DNA from: Alphaproteobacteria bacterium | GTDB taxonomy: Bacteria; Myxococcota_A; UBA796; GCA-2862545 | DNA: 64,000 nt | Assembly (NCBI GenBank): GCA_020632955.1 | Contig: JACKEO010000017.1 | Coordinates: 24,108-88,107, forward strand | Reading direction: 5' to 3' | Part shown: one piece after another, positions 24,917 through 38,627 of the stretch | Position numbering within the stretch: position 1 is the stretch's first letter | How the letters are laid out: every line of letters starts with the position of its first letter | Notes under the pieces: generated by a model | The model's input: the letters and a program-made list of their open reading frames with translations, nothing else | Told to the model about the DNA's origin: nothing | Database searches by the model: none | Made by a program: the position numbers and the translations under genes

Positions 24917-27547
24917 TCAGGGGGCGGGGACGGGATCCGGCGGGGGCTCGGGCGGGAAGTCGCCGTCGAGCGGACGACGCCACACGCCGCCCCAGCAGTG
25001 CAGGTGGCCGTCGGTGTCGAGGCCGCAGGCGTGCTGGTCGGTGACCGACACGTTCTCGAAGGTGACGCCCTCGGGCGCACGCCCCAGGCCCACCGCGCCG
25101 ATGCCGAGGCCCCAGCAGGCCACGCCGCCGTCCTCCTTCACGCCGCACGAGGCCGTGGAGCCGATGGCCACCTGCGTGAAGGTGGCCATCTGGGGCGCCC
25201 CCACGAGCACGAGGCCCCAGCACTGCACGGTGCGCTCGGGGTTGCGGACGGCGCAGTTGTGGTTGTCGCCCGAGGCGATCTGCGAGAACGGACCCGGCGG
25301 GTCGTTGAGCACGCCGCTGATCTGGAGCCCCGGCGGGCCCCAGCAGGTGGCCGAGCCATCGGGCTCGATGACGCAGCTGTGGTCGTAGCCCACGGCGAGA
25401 TCCTTGCGCGGCGAGCCCGCGGGGGGCTGCAGGCCCGCGCCGCCGAGCACCTGGCCCCAGCACGTGACCTGGCCATCGGCCTGGATGCCGCAGGAGTGCG
25501 TGCCGCCCACGTCCACCTTCGAGAAGGTGCCGGCGGGTGGCGTGGCCTGGCCCACCCGGTCGTTGCCCCAGCAGGCCAACGTGCCGTCGGTGCGCACGCC
25601 ACAGCCGTGATCGGAGGTGATGTCGAACTGGGCGAAGGCGCCGAAGGTGGGCGGCGCGGCGCCGTAGCGCGAGCCGAGGCCGAAGCAGAGCGGCACCCCG
25701 CCCGCATCGAGGGCGCAGGTGAAGGGCTCGGTGATGACCGTGCCCAGCGCGTCCACGAAGTCACGGACCTCCACCGCCACGTCGGTGTAGACGCCCACGG
25801 GGAGCTCGAGCAGGTCGTTGGAGGGGTTGCCCCAGCAGACGCTGCCGCCGCTCGTGTCGACCGCGCAGGCGTGGTCGAAGCCGGCCCACACGGCGAGGAA
25901 GCTGCCTGGGGGCGCGTCGGTCTGGCCGAGGGTGTTGGCGCCCCAGCAGGAGAGCTGGCCGCCCGAGGCGACACCGCAGGTGAAGTCGCCACCCGCCGCG
26001 ATGCTCTTGAAGGTGCCGGAGGGCGGGGTGGCGCGGCCGTCGGGGTTGTTGCCCCAGCAGGCGAGCGTGTAGTCGTCCTTGATGCCGCAGGCGTGCTCGC
26101 CGTAGGCCGAGACGTCCACGAAGGCGGCGTCGGGGACGACGAGCTGGCCCAGCGCGTCGGCGCCCCAGCAGGTGAGCTTCTGGTCGATCAGCGAGCGGGC
26201 GCAGGAGAAGCTGGCGCCCACCTCGACGCTGGCCCAGTCCGTGCCCTCGGGCGGGGTGGCCTCACCGGAGCCGTTGCTGCCCCAGCAGGCCAGGGAGCCG
26301 TCCTCCGCGAGTGCGCAGGCGTGGGTGCTGCCCGCGTCGACCTGGGTGTAGGCACCGGCCGGCGGCTGCACGCGCGGCGGGGTGATGAGCGCCTGGCCAC
26401 CCCAGCAGCTGAGCGAGCCGTCGTCCTGGTCGATGCCGCAGCCGAAGTCGTTGCCCGTGGCGATCTCGCGGAAGGGACCCGCGGGGGCCTCGGCCCGGCG
26501 GCCTCCGTTGCCGCCCCAGCAGGCGGTGTAGCCGTCGGTGCGACGGGCGCAGCTGTAGAAGGTGCCCAGGGACAGGTCGCTGAGCTGCGGCGGCGTGGCG
26601 CCCACGCGGGCGGCGTCCCAGCTGGGCGGGCCGCCGTCGGTGCCGTCGAAGGGCGTGACCACGCAGGCCCACACGTCGCCGTCGGCCGTGGAGGCCGAGC
26701 CGAGCGTCTCGCTCGTGGACGCGGGCGAGGCCGTGGGCGCGCCCTTCTCGACCCAGGCGTACTTGAAGCTGACCGCATCGCCGTCGGGGTCGGTGGAGGT
26801 GCCGAGCACCGTGCACGTGAGGTCGTTGGCCGACGTGACCACGCGGGGCGACACGCGGACCTCCACCGCCGTGGGCGCGGAGTTGCCCACGGTGACGGGA
26901 TCGCTGGTGCGCTCGGTGACGCCGCCGAAGCCGTCGTCCACCTTCAGGGTGACCGTGATGGTGTCGCCCTTGTCGAAGTGCTCCAGGCCGTCGAGGGTGT
27001 CGGCCGCGCCGCCGCCCTCCTGCACCACCTCGCCGTTCACCTTCCAGGTGAAGGTGCGGCTGAGGCGGTCGTTCTCGTAGTCGCTCACCGAGGTGGTGAC
27101 GCCCACGATGTCGTTCGTGAGCGGGACCTGCGGCGTGATGGTGACCGGGGTGATCTCGGGCGCGAGGTTCGCGATGATCACGGTGGCGTCGCCTCGCGCG
27201 CCGCGCTTGCCGTCGGTGACGGCCACGCGCACGTTCCAGGTCTGGCCCCGCTTGACCTGGGCGGCCGGGATCTTGCGCTTCTTGGGGTCGAGGTCGGCCA
27301 CGGGGGGATCGACCGACCACGTGACGTCGAAGGCGAGCTGGTCGCCGTCGGGATCGGTGACGTCGTCCCAGAAGACCGCGATCTCCTGCCCCTGGATGGG
27401 GTTCGGAGGCTCGATGCGCACCACCGGCTTGGAGGGGGCGCGGTTCTCCGTGGACCCCCCGTCGGTGTCGCCGTCGGTGTCGACGGACTCGGTGCCACAG
27501 GCGACGAGGACGAGGGGGAGCAGCAGGCGGGCGAGGGACCGGCCCAT
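24917..27547 (-). CDS. Lipoprotein with Ig-like domains and 14 Cys-paired RCC1-type repeats
   Basis: 876 residues. Lipobox LVLVAC. Residues ~35-330 hold about three PKD/cadherin-like Ig domains (DVTDPDGDQLAFDVTW; DPDGDAVSFKYAW). From ~335 to ~850 I count 14 copies of an RCC1-type strand pair of the form hxxGxxHxCxhxxDGxhxCWG. Nearly every copy has one Cys in each strand, so each blade may be closed by a disulfide. In RCC1-family proteins such repeats form seven-bladed propellers; 14 copies would make two. A surface binding role is likely but no ligand can be named. The gene follows uvrA by 74 nt and has its own -10 candidate. Confidence 0.88.
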   Translation of the reverse strand: MGRSLARLLLPLVLVACGTESVDTDGDTDGGSTENRAPSKPVVRIEPPNPIQGQEIAVFWDDVTDPDGDQLAFDVTWSVDPPVADLDPKKRKIPAAQVKRGQTWNVRVAVTDGKRGARGDATVIIANLAPEITPVTITPQVPLTNDIVGVTTSVSDYENDRLSRTFTWKVNGEVVQEGGGAADTLDGLEHFDKGDTITVTLKVDDGFGGVTERTSDPVTVGNSAPTAVEVRVSPRVVTSANDLTCTVLGTSTDPDGDAVSFKYAWVEKGAPTASPASTSETLGSASTADGDVWACVVTPFDGTDGGPPSWDAARVGATPPQLSDLSLGTFYSCARRTDGYTACWGGNGGRRAEAPAGPFREIATGNDFGCGIDQDDGSLSCWGGQALITPPRVQPPAGAYTQVDAGSTHACALAEDGSLACWGSNGSGEATPPEGTDWASVEVGASFSCARSLIDQKLTCWGADALGQLVVPDAAFVDVSAYGEHACGIKDDYTLACWGNNPDGRATPPSGTFKSIAAGGDFTCGVASGGQLSCWGANTLGQTDAPPGSFLAVWAGFDHACAVDTSGGSVCWGNPSNDLLELPVGVYTDVAVEVRDFVDALGTVITEPFTCALDAGGVPLCFGLGSRYGAAPPTFGAFAQFDITSDHGCGVRTDGTLACWGNDRVGQATPPAGTFSKVDVGGTHSCGIQADGQVTCWGQVLGGAGLQPPAGSPRKDLAVGYDHSCVIEPDGSATCWGPPGLQISGVLNDPPGPFSQIASGDNHNCAVRNPERTVQCWGLVLVGAPQMATFTQVAIGSTASCGVKEDGGVACWGLGIGAVGLGRAPEGVTFENVSVTDQHACGLDTDGHLHCWGGVWRRPLDGDFPPEPPPDPVPAP

Positions 27548-27568
27548 GGGACCTCCAGCGGGCCGCGC

Positions 27569-27574
27569 AGGATA
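27569..27574 (-). promoter_or_regulatory. Candidate -10 element of the RCC1-repeat lipoprotein gene
   Basis: TATCCT on the minus strand, 21 nt before the ATG at 27547, suggesting it is transcribed independently of uvrA. Confidence 0.35.
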
Positions 27575-27621
27575 CCGCCGGGGAGGCGCGCACGGCGTCA
27601 GGGGGTCGCCAATCTGCCCCG

Positions 27622-32952
<5,331 letters not shown>

Positions 32953-32973
32953 GAGCGCTCCTGCCGACCCCGG

Positions 32974-32979
32974 CCGGTA
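32974..32979 (-). promoter_or_regulatory. Candidate -10 element of uvrA
   Basis: TACCGG on the minus strand, 21 nt before the GTG at 32952. No LexA-like palindrome is recognisable in the 168-bp divergent gap. Confidence 0.3.
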
Positions 32980-33120
32980 GCGTGGCCCGCTCCCGCTCGC
33001 ACCGCGCCTCCCGCCACCTCCTGTCAGCAGGCTCTGCGCCCGGGGATGGCGACACCCCTTGACATCTCCTCGACGCCGGGACACCGACTCCAGGCCCGAC
33101 CACGCTGCCCCGAGGACCCC

Positions 33121-35637
33121 ATGCTCCCCAGCTTCCCCCACGCCCGCTCGCTCCGGCACGGTCCGGTCCTCTTCCTCGCCCTGGCGGCCGGGTGCGCCGC
33201 CGGCGACGGCGACGGCACCGACAAGGACGGCACCGACACCGATGCCGACGGCACGCAGGATCCGCAGGTCTTCCAACCGCTGGTCGAGACGCGCACCCTC
33301 GAGGAGGGTGATCCCACCTGCGCCTTCGGCGGCACCGAGATCGTGCTGGGCGTGGACGACGGCGCGGGCGACGGCGGCGTCGCGAGCGACGGCACGCTCC
33401 AGGACGGCGAGATCGACAGCCGGCAGATCATCTGCAACGGCACGCCCGGCGTCGACGCCGAGGTGGAGAGCACCCTCCCGGCCGATCCCCCCGGCGGCAC
33501 CCCGGGCACGGCCCGCATCCTGCTGAACGGCGGCGACGCCGACGACAGCGGCGGCGAAGGCGCTCCCCACGGCGAGGGTGGCGAGGGTGGCGCGATCTTC
33601 CTGTCCGGCCAGCCCGGCTCCCGCTTCGGCCACGTGAAGGCCTTCACCACGGGCACCGTCGACCCGGGCTTCACGCTGCCCACGGCCACGCTCTCGCTCG
33701 GCACCGAGCCCTGGGAGGTGGGCGCCGACGTCACCGTGCCCGTCTACCTCACCGCCACCGACGCGAAGAACGGCGAGGTCTTCCAGCTCAAGGGCAACCC
33801 GCAGCTCAACCGCAGCACGGGCGGCGGCGCCAGCGTGCGCATCACCGGCGTCCACGTGCAGCCCGGCGTCACGCTCAAGCTGGGCGACCTCACCGGCACC
33901 GGGCAGGCGGCGCTCGAGCTGCCCGAGGCCCTCCGCAACGAGGGCACGATCACCACCGAGCACACGGCCCCGCAGATCCTGGCCTTCGCGCCCGTCGGCA
34001 CGGTCCGCCTGCCGCTCGGCCTCGACCTCGGCGGCTACCAGGGCCTCGCCGGGTCCCGCATCCTCCTCGATGGGGCGCCCGGCACGAACGCCGAGCCCGC
34101 GGGCGCGGCCGGGAGCCTCAGCATGAGCGTGGCACGGGTCACGCCGCGCGGGCTGCGCTTCGGCGTGTTCGTCAACGCGGGGCAGATCGACGCGTCGGGC
34201 GCCGAGGGCTCTCCTCCCTCGCAGGGGGCCACGGTGACGATCTCCGCGGCGCTCGGCGTGTTCAACACCGGCCCCATCGACGTGTCGGCCGGTGCCTCCC
34301 TCGGCACCAGCGGCCGGAAGGGCGGCATCATCAACCTCCAGTCCGACGGGGGCCCGGTGTTCACGAGCTCCGCGCTCACGCTCGACGGCTCCACGGGCGG
34401 CCCCGTCGCCGGCGACGGCGGCGCCACCACGCTCTCCGGGATCATGGTCCGCGTGGGCGGGTCCATCAGCGCGAACGGCGGCACGCCCGACGCGGCCACC
34501 TGCCTCGACTGCACGGGCCGCCCCGGCGGCACCGTGACGGTCGGCTCGGGGTCGACCATCGTGTTCGGCGCGGACGTCATGCTGCGCGGTGGCAACGGCA
34601 GCGCACGCGCAGGTGGCACCTGGGGCGGCAACGGCGGCACGTTCTCCCTCCAGGTCTCCGAGTCCACCCTCTCCGGCGCCGCCCCGTCGCCCAGCGGCAT
34701 CGACGTGGGCGGGTCCCTCGACCTGCAGGGCGGGACCGGCATCTCGCAGGGAGGACACGGCGGCGTCGTGGCCGCGGGGCTCTCTGCGCCCTACTCCCCT
34801 GCCGCGGAGGTCCGCTTCCTCGGCTACGCCGGCTTCGAGCTCGACGGCGGCAGCGGCTACTACGGCGCCAACGGCGGCCGGTACAACGCCGTGAACGCCT
34901 CGTCCCAGATCGGCGACGGCGGCGGTGTCCACAGCGACGTGCCCGTGATGGCGCGCGGTGGCGCCGGCAAGTACGACGGCGGCGACGGCGGCAACGTCTA
35001 CCTCGCCACCACCCAGGGCCCCGGAGGCGAGGGCGGCGGCGCCTCCTTCGGCCCTGCCCCCGGTCAGAGCGCCACGAACGCCGGCGCCATCGACATCTCG
35101 GGCGGGCCCTCCGACGAGTACGGCGGGTCGGGCGGCACCGTGTCCATCTTCGGCCTCGCGGGCGCCAGCAACAGCGGCCTCATCACGTCGAACGGCGGCG
35201 CGGCCACGCAGACGCTGGGGGGCGCCGGCGGCGGCGGCCGCGGCTCGCAGGGCAAGCTCCAGGCCGCGGCCGTGCAGGTGGTGGTGCAGCCCGAGTCCTC
35301 GAGCGGGGCGGCGCTCGCGCTGTTCTCGGCCACGGGCGAGGCGCGGAACACCGGCGAGGTGCGCGCCAGCGGCGCGGCCGGGCCCACCGGTGGCGACGGC
35401 GGCGTGGTGGCGATCGTGGGGCAGCCCGCGGTGAACACCGCCACCTGCACGCTGGCGGGCGGTGCCTCCACGGCCGACATCGGCGCGCAGGGCGGCGAGC
35501 TCTCGCTCGACACCCCGCTGGGCACCTCGTCGCAGACCGGCACCGCGAATGTGGCCGGCGGCACGGGCACGCCGCAGGGGCCCCGCGGCTACGTGCTCGT
35601 GGACGGCGCGAACGTCACCGACCAGTTCACGCCCTGA
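33121..35637 (+). CDS. Gly/Asn-rich repetitive lipoprotein with an N-terminal DUF7151-like module
   Basis: 838 residues from the ATG at 33121; the same frame is open far upstream only as an antisense shadow of uvrA. Lipobox LAAGC, a TDTDADGT linker, then a ~50-residue module of the form LVETRTLEEGDPTCAFGGTEI...DGEIDSRQIICNG. This matches DUF7151, found at the start of many surface lipoproteins and collagen-like proteins. The rest is beta-helix-like, dominated by GGxGG, GNGG and DGG turns and strand fragments (VFNTGPIDVSAGASLG; NAGAIDISGG), resembling PE-PGRS or polymorphic outer-membrane repeats. A parallel beta-helix adhesin or matrix protein is the best guess. Confidence 0.8.
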   Translation: MLPSFPHARSLRHGPVLFLALAAGCAAGDGDGTDKDGTDTDADGTQDPQVFQPLVETRTLEEGDPTCAFGGTEIVLGVDDGAGDGGVASDGTLQDGEIDSRQIICNGTPGVDAEVESTLPADPPGGTPGTARILLNGGDADDSGGEGAPHGEGGEGGAIFLSGQPGSRFGHVKAFTTGTVDPGFTLPTATLSLGTEPWEVGADVTVPVYLTATDAKNGEVFQLKGNPQLNRSTGGGASVRITGVHVQPGVTLKLGDLTGTGQAALELPEALRNEGTITTEHTAPQILAFAPVGTVRLPLGLDLGGYQGLAGSRILLDGAPGTNAEPAGAAGSLSMSVARVTPRGLRFGVFVNAGQIDASGAEGSPPSQGATVTISAALGVFNTGPIDVSAGASLGTSGRKGGIINLQSDGGPVFTSSALTLDGSTGGPVAGDGGATTLSGIMVRVGGSISANGGTPDAATCLDCTGRPGGTVTVGSGSTIVFGADVMLRGGNGSARAGGTWGGNGGTFSLQVSESTLSGAAPSPSGIDVGGSLDLQGGTGISQGGHGGVVAAGLSAPYSPAAEVRFLGYAGFELDGGSGYYGANGGRYNAVNASSQIGDGGGVHSDVPVMARGGAGKYDGGDGGNVYLATTQGPGGEGGGASFGPAPGQSATNAGAIDISGGPSDEYGGSGGTVSIFGLAGASNSGLITSNGGAATQTLGGAGGGGRGSQGKLQAAAVQVVVQPESSSGAALALFSATGEARNTGEVRASGAAGPTGGDGGVVAIVGQPAVNTATCTLAGGASTADIGAQGGELSLDTPLGTSSQTGTANVAGGTGTPQGPRGYVLVDGANVTDQFTP

Positions 35638-35654
35638 TCGTCGCCCCCTGACGC

Positions 35655-35739
35655 GACGCGCCCCCCGGCTGCCGGACGAGCCGGCGGACGGGGGGCGTCG
35701 ACGTCCTGGCGGCCTTCGCCCGACCCTGCGGGGTCGGGC
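35655..35739. terminator. Two strong hairpins between convergent genes
   Basis: An imperfect ~20-bp stem (35655-35675 with 35681-35699, loop ACGAG) is followed by a perfect 9-bp stem GCCCGACCC/GGGTCGGGC (35718-35726 with 35731-35739, loop TGCG). Both lie between the DUF7151 lipoprotein and the M48 peptidase stops. Confidence 0.6.
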
Positions 35740-35754
35740 AGGCGCCGGAGGGGG

Positions 35755-37539
35755 TCACCAGACCTCGACGCCGTCCGAGGTGCGGGGCACGTCGTCGACG
35801 GGGGCGTCGTCGCCACCCAGGTCGAACTGCGGGTCGACCATCAGGCCGGCCACCACCAGCACCGCGCCGAGGAGCATCGCGCCCACCGGGGTGAGCAGGG
35901 CCCACATGCGGTTGAAGCTGCCGTAGGTCGAGCCGTTCAGCGAGACGTCGTACAGGTCGACGTACTGGCTCATGCCGCGGCGGAACCAGCCCTTGGCCTT
36001 GGCGGGGCGCCCGACGGCGTCGCGCACGGTGCTCCAGCCGAACCAGAGGTTGCCGAACACGGGGATGGGCGACTGGTAGTCCATCGTGATGAGCGCGCCC
36101 GAACGGTCCTTGAGGACGGCGTCCTCGCTGAAGCGGCTGCCGGCGTCGGCCTTGCCCATGATGGTGCCCTCGAGCTCCACGGGACGCCCACGCAGGGGCG
36201 AGGCGTAGGGATCGCACATCAGCTCGTAGACCGTGGTGGCCTCGAAGTCCGCGAGGAAGGCGTAGGAGTAGGCGGCGCGCGCGAAGGCGCCGAAGCCGAA
36301 GGCCGCCACGCCGATGCCGAGGGCCGCGCCGGGGAGCATCACGTACAGCGGGATGCACATCACCGGCAGGATCCAGGGCAGGAACCAGAGGACCACCTCG
36401 AAGGCGAAGTCGCCGTACAGCGCGCCCTGGTCGAGCTGCTTGCCGGCCGCGTCGATGGCGTCGAAGCGGAAGAGCCGCGGGCGGTGCAGGCCCTCGGCCA
36501 GGTCGTCGAGCGCGCGCAGGCGCTTGCCGGTGAGCGGGTGGGTGGAGTCGAGCTCCACCACGGTGGCCCAGGGGTTGTAGAGGTCGAAGAGGAAGACGGG
36601 CTCGATGAGCTCGGGACGGAAGTCGGTGCCGTCGTGGTCGTGCGCCACCTCGGTCTCCACCGCGAGGCTGCCCATGGTCTCGACCGTGCGGATGGCGTTG
36701 CCCACGGTGCCGGCCGACTTGGGGTCGGCGATGCCCAGGGCGCGCGTGGACTGGAGCAGGCGGTCGTTGCGCTTGGTGCCCGAGCGCTCCGCCTTCACCT
36801 GCAGCTCGGCCAGCCCGTAGGCGATCTTCACGAGGCTGCGCTGCAGCGGACGCTGGTCGCCCAGCTGCTCGGCGGCGAAGGCATCCGCCATGTACTCGCG
36901 GGTGCGGGAGAGCCACTGCACCAGGTAGTACCCGATCCACCACGCCACGTAGGCGGCCAGGGCCACCACCCAGAGGCGCGCGTCGCGCTCCTCGCCGTCG
37001 TCGGCGTAGCGGGCCCAGAAGTAGACCTCGTACAGGAGCATCAGCAGCACCTGGGCGAGGGTCATCACGAGGAAGTCGTAGTGGCGCACGTGGCCCAGCT
37101 CGTGGGCGGCCACCGCGCAGACCTCGTCGTCGTCGAGGAAGCGGAAGAGCCCCGCCGAGAAGGCCACGCGGGCGTTCCAGGGCAGCGAGCCGTAGGTGAA
37201 GGCCGTGGGGTTGTCGTCGCGCAGGATGCGGATCTGGGGGACGGGCATGCCCTCGCGCTCGCACACCTGCCGCATGAAGCGGCCCACCACGGGGAAGCGG
37301 CGCTCGAACTGGTCGAACTCCAGCTGCTCCACCTCGTAGAACCAGCCCTGGACCAGGTCGAAGAGGAGCGGCCCGAACAGCCAGTTGGCGAACATGAAGG
37401 CCACGCCGATGCCCGACAGTCCCAGCAGCTGCAGCGTGGAGGCGCCGGCGAGCAGGGCGAAGGTGAACACCAGCGCGAGGACGCTGCCGAGCAGCAGCCC
37501 CAACGTGGCCGTGGAGATGAGCAGGAGACGAGCGGGCAT
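35755..37539 (-). CDS. Membrane M48 (HtpX/Ste24-like) metallopeptidase with a large C-terminal domain
   Basis: 594 residues; HtpX-type enzymes are ~290, so about half is extra. Two N-terminal membrane helices (5-60) are followed by the catalytic HELGH at 146-150, two further helices (~160-205) and the third zinc ligand in REYMADAFAAEQLG. After the peptidase part (~330) there are more hydrophobic helices (~395-450), then a soluble domain with GRPVELEGTIMGKADAG, vaguely like the beta domain of GIDE/MULAN proteins, and a final membrane helix (~555-580). It acts in membrane-protein quality control if like HtpX. GGGGGAG precedes the ATG. Confidence 0.87.
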   Translation of the reverse strand: MPARLLLISTATLGLLLGSVLALVFTFALLAGASTLQLLGLSGIGVAFMFANWLFGPLLFDLVQGWFYEVEQLEFDQFERRFPVVGRFMRQVCEREGMPVPQIRILRDDNPTAFTYGSLPWNARVAFSAGLFRFLDDDEVCAVAAHELGHVRHYDFLVMTLAQVLLMLLYEVYFWARYADDGEERDARLWVVALAAYVAWWIGYYLVQWLSRTREYMADAFAAEQLGDQRPLQRSLVKIAYGLAELQVKAERSGTKRNDRLLQSTRALGIADPKSAGTVGNAIRTVETMGSLAVETEVAHDHDGTDFRPELIEPVFLFDLYNPWATVVELDSTHPLTGKRLRALDDLAEGLHRPRLFRFDAIDAAGKQLDQGALYGDFAFEVVLWFLPWILPVMCIPLYVMLPGAALGIGVAAFGFGAFARAAYSYAFLADFEATTVYELMCDPYASPLRGRPVELEGTIMGKADAGSRFSEDAVLKDRSGALITMDYQSPIPVFGNLWFGWSTVRDAVGRPAKAKGWFRRGMSQYVDLYDVSLNGSTYGSFNRMWALLTPVGAMLLGAVLVVAGLMVDPQFDLGGDDAPVDDVPRTSDGVEVW

Positions 37540-37625
37540 GGTGACTCCCCCGGGGTGCACGACGCTGCGGAGCGCACAGCCTGACACGGGAACGCACCGA
37601 GGGAAAGCACGACCCGCGATCCCCG

Positions 37626-38462
37626 TCAGAGCGGGCGATGCGCCGGACTCCTCGGGCTCGTTCGTCCCGCCCGGAACTCCAGCCCGACGAGGAGCCACGG
37701 GGCCACGCGGAAGCCCGGCGCGCGCAGGGGCAGGGTGAACTGGTTGGTCCAGCCCACCTCCAGGTAGGCCGCCACGGGCCCACGGGTGGGCACGGCGAGC
37801 GAGGTGGCGTGGAGCTCCCACACGTCGAGCCCCGACAGGGCGTCGAGGTCCCCCTCCCCGCCGAGCAGCGCCACGTCACCCCCGAGGCGGTAGAGCCAGC
37901 GGAAGCCGAGCCGCACGGGCCCCAGGGGCCAGTCCAGGTCGTTGCCGACGACGAGGCCGAGGTCGAGCCAGCCCGGGGTTCGTCCCGCGTCGGCGGCACC
38001 CGGATCCAGCCAGGCCAGGTCGGCCACCGCGGGCTCCCCTGCGGTGCCCAGCCGGCTGTGCTCGACGCCCACCACCTCCACGCTGGGCCCGACGTACACG
38101 CGCATGTCGCCCCAGACGTACTCCCCGTGCCAGCCCAGACCGAGGGAGGCCTGGCCCCGCCAGGCCGCGTGCACCTCCCCCACGTCGACGAGCGCGGACT
38201 GCCACCCTCGCCGCTCGGCGACCAGGTCCCAGGCGACGAGGAAGGCGCGGGGGAGGCGGTGATCGCCGTGGGCGCGGGCCTGCACCACGCGCACGCACGG
38301 CGCGAGCCCGACCTGCCCCCCGCAGGCCGGCAGCGCGCCCGCGCCCAGCTCCACGGTGTGGGCGTCACGCGCCGTGGCGTCCGGCGGCTCCTCCGGCGCC
38401 ACCGGGACCGGCGTCGCGTGCGCCACCCAGGCCATGACCACGGTGCCCAGCCAGGGGATCAC
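37626..38462 (-). CDS. Predicted outer-membrane or periplasmic beta-rich protein
   Basis: 278 residues from a GTG with GGAGGG three bases upstream. The signal peptide is MIPWLGTVVMAWVAHA. The mature part shows many alternating strands with aromatic ends (LGLGWHGEYVWGDMRVYVGPSVEVVG; LGFRWLYRL; AAYLEVGWTNQFTLPL), as in small beta-barrels. The last residues (RTSPRSPAHRPL) are not the usual terminal Phe. No family recognised. Its GTG start faces the trypsin gene across a 165-bp divergent region. Confidence 0.7.
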   Translation of the reverse strand: MIPWLGTVVMAWVAHATPVPVAPEEPPDATARDAHTVELGAGALPACGGQVGLAPCVRVVQARAHGDHRLPRAFLVAWDLVAERRGWQSALVDVGEVHAAWRGQASLGLGWHGEYVWGDMRVYVGPSVEVVGVEHSRLGTAGEPAVADLAWLDPGAADAGRTPGWLDLGLVVGNDLDWPLGPVRLGFRWLYRLGGDVALLGGEGDLDALSGLDVWELHATSLAVPTRGPVAAYLEVGWTNQFTLPLRAPGFRVAPWLLVGLEFRAGRTSPRSPAHRPL

Positions 38463-38585
38463 GCGCCCTCCACGCCCTCCACCCTACGCCTCCCCGGCCG
38501 CGTGGCGTGCGTCCCATCGTGTCGCGAGACGGGTTCCGACGCGAAGAATGCGTCAGGTGGGGCACGCTTCTGCCGTCTGCCACGG

Positions 38586-38591
38586 TAGGGA
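38586..38591 (+). promoter_or_regulatory. Candidate -10 element of the trypsin-like protease gene
   Basis: TAGGGA, 36 nt before the ATG at 38628, within the divergent gap. Confidence 0.35.
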
Positions 38592-38627
38592 GCGCGCCGC
38601 GCCCGCGCCGAACCCGAGAGGACGCCC

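Noticed and set aside
24905..24926. Hairpin between the WHy and RCC1 genes as a terminator
   Set aside because: The stem is imperfect and overlaps the RCC1 stop codon; too weak to list.
32953..33120. SOS box upstream of uvrA
   Set aside because: No LexA-type palindrome (proteobacterial CTG-N10-CAG or Gram-positive GAAC-N4-GTTC) with convincing symmetry was found in the gap.
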